The notes under the pieces are model-generated. The model saw nothing but the letters and a program-made list of their open reading frames with translations, was not told the DNA's origin and ran no database searches. From Leptospira wolffii serovar Khorat str. Khorat-H2 (GTDB lineage: Bacteria > Spirochaetota > Leptospiria > Leptospirales > Leptospiraceae), in assembly GCF_000306115.2 (NCBI RefSeq), contig NZ_AKWX02000023.1:310001-374000 (forward strand): DNA of 64,000 bases. The letters run 5' to 3'. Each line of letters starts with the position of its first letter. The first letter of the stretch is position 1. The position numbers were made by a program, and so were the translations under genes. Positions 57,340-64,000 of the stretch are shown here, piece by piece.

Positions 57340-58083
57340 ATGAAATTTAACCTTCCGTTCGGAACTCACCGCCCTTCCAATGCGATCCGTATCGTTCTTC
57401 TCGTTTTATTAGCCCTTCTTTTGACCGATTGTTATGCGTATTTCTTTCGGAAAAAGGTTTTACGTTCCGAAAGTATGGGCTTCTTTACGATTAAGCCTTC
57501 CACAGTCGACGATTTCGATGCCGTAAACGAAGATTCTCCTCTGGAGCATCCGATACAATTGGATCAAGCCAGGATTAAGGATTATTTCGGTAATTTAAGA
57601 TATTCGAAAAGATCTTCCGTGGGCTATTTTGCCGATTATGTTTTTTCGGACCATGAGCTGGATTTATTGGCGAGGGATCTTCCTTACGCCCTCAAAAATC
57701 TCCCCGAGGATCGACTCCTACTGATTATTTCCAAGTATGATGATACGCAGTCTGTAATTTCTTTCGACGAGATTACGAGCTGTATACTCTGGGCCTCGAA
57801 GGGGAGGATCAATCTGCTTTTCGGTAGGATCAAACGAGAGTTAGTCGACAAGGAAGCCTCCTTGGATTTCGACCGATGGACCCGAGTGGAGACGATTAAG
57901 TTATCCCACACCACCGACGGGACGGAAATTTCCGATGGGGAGAATGTGGACTTCGGAGTAGTGGAAGGTCTCCCTCTCCGAAAATGGGTCTCTTTCGATA
58001 TGAAGAATCCTGGAAAATATAAATTCCTTCCCAGAAAGCAATATCAACCTGTTAAACTAACCGATGAGAACGACCGTCCCTAA
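57340..58083 (+). CDS. hypothetical lipoprotein (247 aa)
   Basis: Signal peptide with hydrophobic core IRIVLLVLLALLL and lipobox LTDC (about residue 31). The mature part has an Arg/Lys-rich start (FFRKKVLRSESMG) and a mixed alpha/beta pattern, with LLLIISKYDDTQSVISFDEI as the clearest strand-turn-strand. I do not recognise the family. Its stop codon lies within the loop of the following terminator hairpin. Confidence 0.75.
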   Translation: MKFNLPFGTHRPSNAIRIVLLVLLALLLTDCYAYFFRKKVLRSESMGFFTIKPSTVDDFDAVNEDSPLEHPIQLDQARIKDYFGNLRYSKRSSVGYFADYVFSDHELDLLARDLPYALKNLPEDRLLLIISKYDDTQSVISFDEITSCILWASKGRINLLFGRIKRELVDKEASLDFDRWTRVETIKLSHTTDGTEISDGENVDFGVVEGLPLRKWVSFDMKNPGKYKFLPRKQYQPVKLTDENDRP

Positions 58084-58111
58084 GTCGGGGCGGTAGACTT
58101 CCTTTTTTTCT
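58073..58111 (+). terminator. rho-independent terminator overlapping the lipoprotein stop
   Basis: ACCGTCCC (58073–58080) pairs with GGGGCGGT (58087–58094) with one G·U pair; the loop TAAGTC contains the stop codon. A run of seven Ts begins at 58103. Confidence 0.75.
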
Positions 58112-58163
58112 TAGGTTCCTGTCCGATTTCCGGTTTTTTACGGATAGGATTAAGGAATCATAT

Positions 58164-58541
58164 ATGAAATCGTTTCAACCGGAATCTGGGTGCCAACCCA
58201 ATAGCGTATATCGGATCGGTTTAGCGATTCATGCGGTTTGTGTAATCGGTACGGTTATCATTCAGGGGCTCTGGATCGGGAAGATATATCTTCATTACGG
58301 CTTTTTCCTTGGGTCATTCTTTTACGGATCTATTTCTAGGATCTTCTTCTCCGGGTTGCTCTTGGGGGAAATATTACTCATTCTTCAGAATCTAAAATCG
58401 TTCTATGGATCCATATCCGAACGGGAAATCGCGATGCGCAGATCGTATACGTTTCTAATGTGCATAACGGCCATCAGTATGGCGGCGTCTTTTCTAGATA
58501 TTACGGCTCAAATTTTCCTTGGGGGGAATATGATTCGATGA
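58164..58541 (+). CDS. small membrane protein (125 aa)
   Basis: Three predicted transmembrane helices (about 15–35, 40–72 possibly two short ones, 93–113). It begins MKSFQPESGCQPNSVYRIGL and ends GGNMIR. No known family motif is seen. A weak AAGGA precedes the ATG. Followed by 235 nt with a possible 32-codon frame, then an outer-membrane protein gene. Function unknown. Confidence 0.65.
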   Translation: MKSFQPESGCQPNSVYRIGLAIHAVCVIGTVIIQGLWIGKIYLHYGFFLGSFFYGSISRIFFSGLLLGEILLILQNLKSFYGSISEREIAMRRSYTFLMCITAISMAASFLDITAQIFLGGNMIR

Positions 58542-58569
58542 AGAAAAATCCCGATTTGGATGGACCGGT

Positions 58570-58668
58570 ATGGGATTTGCGCATGTGATTTTCGAAATTC
58601 TTAGATTTCTTGCCATTTTGGTCGCTTATTATCATTTTATAAATTACGAATTGCCTCCAGGGATTTGA
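58570..58668 (+). CDS. possible 32-aa single-helix membrane peptide
   Basis: The frame from ATG 58570 to TGA 58666–58668 encodes a peptide with a strongly hydrophobic centre (ILRFLAILVAYYHF), compatible with one membrane helix. The ribosome site is weak (GGA then GGT). It follows the small membrane protein by 28 nt. It may be a true small protein or chance. Confidence 0.25.
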   Translation: MGFAHVIFEILRFLAILVAYYHFINYELPPGI

Positions 58669-58776
58669 TCTTTGCCGACAAAATGAAAAATTTTGCAAGA
58701 CTTGGGAACGTTTAATTTTAAACAGTATCTAACGCTAATGGTTCGTTCATTTCTGTGAAATAGGTAGGAATTCGAT

Positions 58777-59874
58777 TTGAGATATTTGAAATTTTTTCCG
58801 GTTTGTTTGTTTCTGATGGGACTTTCCGTTCACGCGGAAGAGGTATTCTTCGGAGAGCAAAAAACGAAGATGAGACTTGCCGTAACTTCATTGTCCGTAA
58901 ACTCGGCGGCGGCAAAAAACGCTCTAAAATTGGAAAATTCCCTAATGCTGAATAACGCATTGGGATCCACGGTGGATTATTACATCCCTTCCATTTCCAC
59001 TTTTAAGGGACAAACGATAGATTGGGATACGGGGATTCGTTATAGTCCGTTCTTTCGTAGTAATTTCCTATTTTCCTATTCTTCCGCCAAGGCGGGTTCC
59101 GGATCTCAATCCAACATTTACGATTCGAGTTGGAGTAATAGCGGCACAGATTACCGTGATACCGAGCTTTCGACCACTATATTTAGCAATAATACTTTAA
59201 AGACCTACCGCGTCGGCTATAGTATGGATTTTTTTGTGTTCCAGAAATCCGAATCTTCATTTTGGAAGAATTTAGCGATTCGAGCAGGGGTCGAGTCCTT
59301 TAAAACCGAAGTCGATCTGAAATCGAATTATTCGAATTATGGAGAGACTTATATTCCCGGCGGAGTTCCCGAAGTCTACGGTGGATTGGATCCTCTTCGT
59401 AGTCGGAAAATAAAGAACCAAGATGTATTTTATAATTTCGTTACCGGAGTGAACTATAGCGAAACTTTCCGGGAAAAGCATAGAGTAGATCTTGGAATCG
59501 AAATATTTAAAAGCGTTTCTCACGTAGGATTAGTAGAAGTCGATGGATTGACCACTCTCGGTTCCCCGTATGGAACGAGAATTTATCCTTACGGGTACTC
59601 CGCTAAAACCAAATCGGATCTCTTGGGGGCAAGATTGCAATTAGGATACGCATACGATATCAGCCAATCCGTATCGTTCGGTCTCTATGGAATGTATAGC
59701 TATGCGAACAATACCGTGAAATCCACTAATTTGAGTCTGATGCCCGATTTCTACGCTTTAACATCCGGTAATATGATGGCATTTCTCGCTTCTGCGGCAG
59801 GCGCATCGGGACCGTTTCCGAAATCCGTCGATATCCGATCTCAGATCGGTATCCAATTCTTGTTCAGATATTAA
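58777..59874 (+). CDS. putative outer-membrane beta-barrel protein
   Basis: 365 aa beginning with TTG at 58777 (AGGAA about 8 nt upstream). Signal peptide MRYLKFFPVCLFLMGLSVHA. The mature part is made of repeated amphipathic strands with aromatic belts (TIDWDTGIRYSPFFRSNFLFSYSS, TYRVGYSMDFFVFQ, SFGLYGMYSYANNTV) and ends with IGIQFLFRY, where the last residue is aromatic (Tyr), the classic outer-membrane beta-barrel signal. Function unknown. 19 nt before the next lipoprotein gene, so both are probably co-expressed. Confidence 0.75.
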   Translation: MRYLKFFPVCLFLMGLSVHAEEVFFGEQKTKMRLAVTSLSVNSAAAKNALKLENSLMLNNALGSTVDYYIPSISTFKGQTIDWDTGIRYSPFFRSNFLFSYSSAKAGSGSQSNIYDSSWSNSGTDYRDTELSTTIFSNNTLKTYRVGYSMDFFVFQKSESSFWKNLAIRAGVESFKTEVDLKSNYSNYGETYIPGGVPEVYGGLDPLRSRKIKNQDVFYNFVTGVNYSETFREKHRVDLGIEIFKSVSHVGLVEVDGLTTLGSPYGTRIYPYGYSAKTKSDLLGARLQLGYAYDISQSVSFGLYGMYSYANNTVKSTNLSLMPDFYALTSGNMMAFLASAAGASGPFPKSVDIRSQIGIQFLFRY

Positions 59875-59893
59875 GGTTTAGGAAATCGCAATT

Positions 59894-60844
59894 ATGAAAT
59901 CGTTCGTTTATATTATTATATTCTTAGGAATATTATCCGTGAATTGCGCGGCTCGCCCCGATTATAAAGACGCGCATTTATCCGCTACTTCCCTCTTGGA
60001 GGATGCGGAGCAAAGTCTGAAAGAAGGGAAGGTGAACGAGGCCGCCGAATTGATCCGCATAGTTTCCCGATTGTATCCGGGAGATTCCCGTGTGGTTCAT
60101 CTTTTGGAACAATTACCTCCGAAGATCAGATACTCCTTATCCGAATCCAGTTATTCCGGATACAATCGACCCAAAGGTACCGTGAACGAGTATAGTTTTC
60201 TATCCCGTTTGGCCTTTTATATTCCCGATAGAATATTAGATTTTCTGGATATATTCAGTTTCAATCTGAAGTTGGGCCCTCAGATCGGGGGTAGTGTCTG
60301 GTTGACCAGAGGATTTCAAGTCACGATTTACGCGGGTCAAACGATCACATTCGGTTGGTCCCAGAAAAGAAATTTGGGTATAGCCGAAGAATCTTTAGCG
60401 GAATTCGGTATCGGTCCCGCAGTTCCGATCGCAATTTCCGCGAGACGCGTAGGTACGGGACAAAAGACGAATATAGACGGCGGCTTCGGTTTGCATACTC
60501 CGACTCAACAGTTGTACCAAGACTACAGGGATTATTGGAGTTCCGGTTCTAAGGCCGGCCTAATTATCCTAGGGGCCGAGTTCGAATGGCATTGGTTGGA
60601 AATTGCGGATCTAATTACCGGCGTATTCTTCTACGATCTTTTGGACGACGATATAGGTTCCACCGACAAATTCGTTTTTTCCGATAAGGTAAAAAAGGAA
60701 ATGTATACTGTGAACGTAGCGGCTAATAAATACAACGATTACGATATCATCAACCTGAGAAATCAATTTCCCACTTTGGGTATTCCGGCGGGAAAACCCG
60801 CCGTTCTAGACGGAGATATAGAACCGGCTAAAAAGAAGAAGTAA
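59894..60844 (+). CDS. putative lipoprotein partner of the beta-barrel protein
   Basis: 316 aa. Signal peptide with lipobox SVNC (about residue 18). A short TPR-like helical part follows (about 30–75: LEDAEQSLKEGKVNEAAELIRIVSRLYPGD), then a strand-rich region (about 100–300) with LGPQIGGSVWLTRG, QTITFGW and FEWHWLEIADLITG. The chain could form a surface-facing or barrel-like domain. Transcribed with the beta-barrel gene 19 nt upstream. No family recognised. The tail is basic (EPAKKKK). Confidence 0.72.
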   Translation: MKSFVYIIIFLGILSVNCAARPDYKDAHLSATSLLEDAEQSLKEGKVNEAAELIRIVSRLYPGDSRVVHLLEQLPPKIRYSLSESSYSGYNRPKGTVNEYSFLSRLAFYIPDRILDFLDIFSFNLKLGPQIGGSVWLTRGFQVTIYAGQTITFGWSQKRNLGIAEESLAEFGIGPAVPIAISARRVGTGQKTNIDGGFGLHTPTQQLYQDYRDYWSSGSKAGLIILGAEFEWHWLEIADLITGVFFYDLLDDDIGSTDKFVFSDKVKKEMYTVNVAANKYNDYDIINLRNQFPTLGIPAGKPAVLDGDIEPAKKKK

Positions 60845-60855
60845 GATCCGAAAGA

Positions 60856-60894
60856 AAAGGTGTCTTTTAAGGACGCCTTTCGTATTCTATTTTT
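60856..60894. terminator. bidirectional terminator
   Basis: AAAGGTGTC (60856–60864) pairs with GACGCCTTT (60872–60880) with one G·U pair around a 7-nt loop; TATTTTT follows on the plus strand and A-rich sequence precedes it for the minus strand. Located between the convergent lipoprotein and ileS genes. Confidence 0.7.
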
Positions 60895-60900
60895 AAATGA

Positions 60901-63639
60901 TTAGCCGACCGCTTCCGCGCAGCGCTTGCAAAGACCGTCTTTTCTATCTTCCGCAGGATGCCTCCAGCAACGTGGGCATTCCGGATCCGATGGACGAACC
61001 ACTCTGACGGAGAATTTTTCGTCGGAAAATTCGGAAAGAATTTCGCGATCCGTTTTGTCGAACCCCACCTGGGAAACCGTAAAGATCAGTTCAAGACCGT
61101 GGACGGAGAAATCTTTCTGGAGTTTTCCGTTTTCGGAATGCGAAAGTTCCACGGCTCCTTCCAAGGATTTTCCCAATTTTCCGGCCTGTCTTGCCAATTC
61201 CAGGGTTTTGTGTACGGTTTCCCTTGCTTGCAGTGCAAGTTCGAATTTTTCTTCCAATCCGCCGTTTTTGAATGAGGAAAGATCCGGGAATTCTTCCAAG
61301 AAGACAGAGTCTGTTTTTCCATTTTCCTTCCATACTTCTTCCGAAGTGAAGCTCAGGATGGGAGCAGAATAGATGCATAATGTTTCCAGAATGTATTGCA
61401 ACGCCGTGCAGGAGGAACGTCTGGTCTTGGAATCCCTGCGGTCGCAGTACATTCTATCGCGGATCATCTCGAAATAATCTTGGGAAAGAGTCACCGTACA
61501 GAATAATAGCAATTTCTGATACACTTGATGGAACTGATAATTCTCGTAATGGGCTCTCAGTTCCTCCGTTAGATGCGCCAATCTGGACAGATAATACTGA
61601 TCCACTTCTTCCAATTCGGAAGGCTGCAGATTCTGATCCGGAGTATGTCCTGCTAGGTTTCCTAAAAGATAGCGGAAGGTGTTGCGGATCTTGCGATAAT
61701 TATCCGCAATGATCTTCATTCTCTCTTTTCCCACTCTAACATCGTCGCGGAAATCCTGGGAGCTAACCCAAAGACGGAGAATGTCAGCACCGTAAACGTT
61801 TATGATATCGGTGGTAGGATCGATACCGTTACCTAAGGACTTGGACATGGCTCTACCTTGCTCGTCCAAAACGTAACCGTGGGTAAGAACCGATTTATAG
61901 GGAGGAATACCTCGTAACGCCATGGAAGGCCAGAGACTGGATTGGAACCAACCTCTATGTTGGTCCGAACCTTCCAGATACAGATCTGCCGGAGGTTCGT
62001 TTCCTCTTTCTTCCAGGACGGCGAAATTGGAAACGCCTGAGTCGAACCAGACATCCAAAATATCTTTTCCTTTTCGGAAGGAGGAAGACCCGCATTTACC
62101 GCATTTCGTATCGGGAGGCATGAGAGTTTTCGCAGGTTCGCTATACCAAATCTCGATCCCTTTCTCGCGGACGAGCTCCGTGAAGAATTTTACGGATTTT
62201 GCATCTAGATGGGTTTCGTTACATTCTTCGCAAATAAATGCGGGGATAGGTACTCCCCAGTTTCTTTGTCTGGAAAGACACCAATCGGGTCTGGTTTCCA
62301 CCATGGACCGGATTCTTGTGATTCCCCAGTTAGGGATCCAGGAAACCTTGTCTATCGCCTCGAGAGATTTTTCGCGCAGTTCCTTATAGTCCATTTGGAA
62401 GAACCATTGAGGAGTGGCGCGGAAGATAAGAGGCTTCTTGCTTCTCCAGCTATGAGGATAGCTGTGTTCGAATTCGGAATAATGCAGCAATAGTCCCTTC
62501 TCGCGAAGTAACTCCACGATTTTCGGATTTGCATCCCATACTTTGATCCCTTTCATCATGGGGAATTCGTCCGTGTAGCGACCGTAATCGTCCACAGGAG
62601 AGTAGGGTTCCAAGCCAGCTGCGAGTCCGACCTTATAGTCGTCCTGACCGTGCCCCGGGGCGGTATGTACAGCTCCCGTTCCCGCATCCAGAGTTACGTG
62701 CTCTCCGAATAAGGGAATGGAATCCTGATCCAGGAAAGGATGTCGGAAAACCATTTTGGCAAGGTCCGCTTGGGAAACGGATTCGGCCTTGGTGAGCTGC
62801 ACTTCCGCAGCCTTTTCGACCGCTTCCTTTAAGCCGTCCGCGAGAAGGAGCGATTCTCCGTTAGGCGTCCTATAAAAAGAATATGCAAACTTCGGATTGA
62901 AGCTGATTGCGAGATTTGCAGGAAGAGTCCATGGAGTAGTAGTCCAGATCAGGCAGAATTTTCCTTCCTGTCCTTTTACGGGAAACTTCACATAGATGGA
63001 AGGGGACTTATGAGGGTAGTATTCTATCTCCGCTTCCGCGTGGGCAGTGGCGAGTTCAATACACCAATATACCGGTTTTTTTCCTCTGTAAACGTAGCCT
63101 TCTTCGAAGAGTCGTCCGAATACTTCCACGATTTTGGCCTCGAACTCGGGGCTCATCGTCTTATAGATGCGACCTTCTTCCCAGAAGCATAGGAAACGGG
63201 AAAGATCCTGGCCTTGCTTACCTACGAATTCTTCTGCGTAGGCTCTGCATAATTTCCGAAGTTCTTCCGGTCCCGTCTCTCTGGCTTTTTTTCCTAAATT
63301 CTTTAATACTTGGACCTCGATGGGAAGACCGTGGCAATCCCAGCCGGGAATCATGTCGGTGGAGAAACCTGCGAAGAATTTGGACTTAACGATCATGTCC
63401 TTAAGAATCTTGTTCAAAGCGTGCCCGGTATGGAAGTTACCGTTCGCATAAGGCGGGCCGTCATGTAGAATGAATTCTGGACGACCCTTTCTTTTTTCCT
63501 TCATTTTGCGGAGGATTTTACCGGCTTGCCAAGTCTTGACCTGTTCCGGCTCGCGGGTCGCGAGTCCCGCCTTCATAGGGAAATCCGTTTGAGGAAGTAT
63601 TACGGTATTTGAATATGGATTCTTTTGTTCTTCTTTCAT
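60901..63639 (-). CDS. ileS: isoleucyl-tRNA synthetase
   Basis: 912 aa class I synthetase. HIGH-type motif HTGH (in [12 protein letters not shown], about 67–78) follows HDGPPYANG; the editing CP1 domain includes [14 protein letters not shown] and [15 protein letters not shown]; the KMSKS loop reads AMSKSLGNG, with Ala replacing the first Lys. The C-terminal zinc module [20 protein letters not shown] is intact, which is typical for the bacterial form. Length fits type 1 IleRS. Its ATG lies one base after the stop of the LRR gene, suggesting co-transcription. Confidence 0.96.
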   Translation of the reverse strand: MKEEQKNPYSNTVILPQTDFPMKAGLATREPEQVKTWQAGKILRKMKEKRKGRPEFILHDGPPYANGNFHTGHALNKILKDMIVKSKFFAGFSTDMIPGWDCHGLPIEVQVLKNLGKKARETGPEELRKLCRAYAEEFVGKQGQDLSRFLCFWEEGRIYKTMSPEFEAKIVEVFGRLFEEGYVYRGKKPVYWCIELATAHAEAEIEYYPHKSPSIYVKFPVKGQEGKFCLIWTTTPWTLPANLAISFNPKFAYSFYRTPNGESLLLADGLKEAVEKAAEVQLTKAESVSQADLAKMVFRHPFLDQDSIPLFGEHVTLDAGTGAVHTAPGHGQDDYKVGLAAGLEPYSPVDDYGRYTDEFPMMKGIKVWDANPKIVELLREKGLLLHYSEFEHSYPHSWRSKKPLIFRATPQWFFQMDYKELREKSLEAIDKVSWIPNWGITRIRSMVETRPDWCLSRQRNWGVPIPAFICEECNETHLDAKSVKFFTELVREKGIEIWYSEPAKTLMPPDTKCGKCGSSSFRKGKDILDVWFDSGVSNFAVLEERGNEPPADLYLEGSDQHRGWFQSSLWPSMALRGIPPYKSVLTHGYVLDEQGRAMSKSLGNGIDPTTDIINVYGADILRLWVSSQDFRDDVRVGKERMKIIADNYRKIRNTFRYLLGNLAGHTPDQNLQPSELEEVDQYYLSRLAHLTEELRAHYENYQFHQVYQKLLLFCTVTLSQDYFEMIRDRMYCDRRDSKTRRSSCTALQYILETLCIYSAPILSFTSEEVWKENGKTDSVFLEEFPDLSSFKNGGLEEKFELALQARETVHKTLELARQAGKLGKSLEGAVELSHSENGKLQKDFSVHGLELIFTVSQVGFDKTDREILSEFSDEKFSVRVVRPSDPECPRCWRHPAEDRKDGLCKRCAEAVG

Positions 63640-63640
63640 T

Positions 63641-64000
63641 CTAAAATTCGATCTTCAGTTTCGGAAGCAATTCCTTGGCTTTTTGCACCTGCGAAGGTTT
63701 CAGGCCGGTTTCCTTCAATATTAGGGTTCTTAGTTTCGGATGACTCGCCAAGAAGCCCAAATTTTTAGGGAAAGACACTATGGTTCGGTTTCTGGCCAGA
63801 TCCAATACTTCGAGAGTCGGCATGGAGGAAATCGTATCTATATCGGACTCGCTTAGAGTTATCTTATTCTGATCCAAATAAACTGCCTGGATCGGCGGGC
63901 CGACCAATTGGGGAGGAATTCCGACGAAATCGTTTGTCCCCGCGAAGAATACCTTCAGATGAGGGAGTTTGCGGAAGGATTCCGGAAGTTCGGATATATC
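63641..64000 (-). CDS. leucine-rich-repeat protein, 5' end outside the window
   Basis: The open frame continues to the window edge, so only the last 119 codons are visible. The segment shows degenerate LRR repeats: [53 protein letters not shown] and [16 protein letters not shown]. Leptospira genomes carry many LRR proteins, some exported and host-binding; the signal peptide is not visible here. The frame runs in from beyond 64000 and a TTG at 63907 should not be taken as its start. Adjacent ileS follows after one base. Confidence 0.85.
   Translation of the reverse strand, partial: DISELPESFRKLPHLKVFFAGTNDFVGIPPQLVGPPIQAVYLDQNKITLSESDIDTISSMPTLEVLDLARNRTIVSFPKNLGFLASHPKLRTLILKETGLKPSQVQKAKELLPKLKIEF

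Overview
The window is chromosomal DNA from a spirochaete of the genus Leptospira. This is inferred from many lipoproteins with relaxed lipoboxes (LDC, VRC, VNC), GAF–PP2C regulators, tandem methyl-accepting chemotaxis proteins, a futalosine-pathway MqnA and the look of the cell-wall gene cluster. By eye the GC content is clearly higher than in L. interrogans, which suggests a non-interrogans lineage; the species cannot be named from this alone. Coding density is high. I saw no tRNA, rRNA, CRISPR array, insertion sequence or prophage.

Layout. 1–4.8 kb: a small unknown protein, a two-GAF PP2C phosphatase, a membrane metallophosphoesterase, a MORN-repeat lipoprotein and a DoxX protein. 4.9–12.8 kb: a seven-gene minus-strand heme-uptake operon in the order unknown lipoprotein, HmuY-like hemophore lipoprotein, TonB-dependent receptor, HmuT, HmuU, HmuV, HmuS. 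Fur-like palindromes precede it and a 12-bp hairpin follows it. 13.2–22.6 kb: host-attachment-family protein, glycerol-kinase-like FGGY kinase, alpha/beta hydrolase, GAF–PP2C–TPR protein, ammonium transporter and two unknown lipoproteins. 22.8–29.4 kb: mqnA, STAS protein, cheR, a rhodanese lipoprotein and two tandem chemoreceptors.

29.8–37.5 kb: a compact peptidoglycan/division cluster (rsmH, ftsL-like, murE, mraY, ftsW, murG, murC), mostly joined by 1–23 nt overlaps. It lacks mraZ, ftsI and murD at their usual places; murF lies apart at 43–44.5 kb behind purE–purK. 37.6–41.4 kb: a glycan/lipid group (GT2, UPF0104-type flippase-like protein, methyltransferase, GT4). 44.6–49.5 kb: an oxidoreductase, an UbiB-type kinase, lspA, a cyclic-nucleotide-binding protein and an AI-2E-type exporter. 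49.5–54.2 kb: an actP-type symporter with its DUF485 partner and a tandem pair of paralogous multi-pass membrane proteins. 54.2–64 kb: a nitrilase-fold protein that has lost its catalytic cysteine, a large unknown cytoplasmic protein, a STAS protein, a lipoprotein, small membrane proteins, an outer-membrane protein with a lipoprotein partner, ileS and a truncated leucine-rich-repeat gene.

The best candidate for an under-described system is the heme operon, which combines a Bacteroidetes-style HmuY-like hemophore with a further unknown exported lipoprotein ahead of a Proteobacteria-style HmuTUV/HmuS set. The nitrilase-fold pseudoenzyme is the second.
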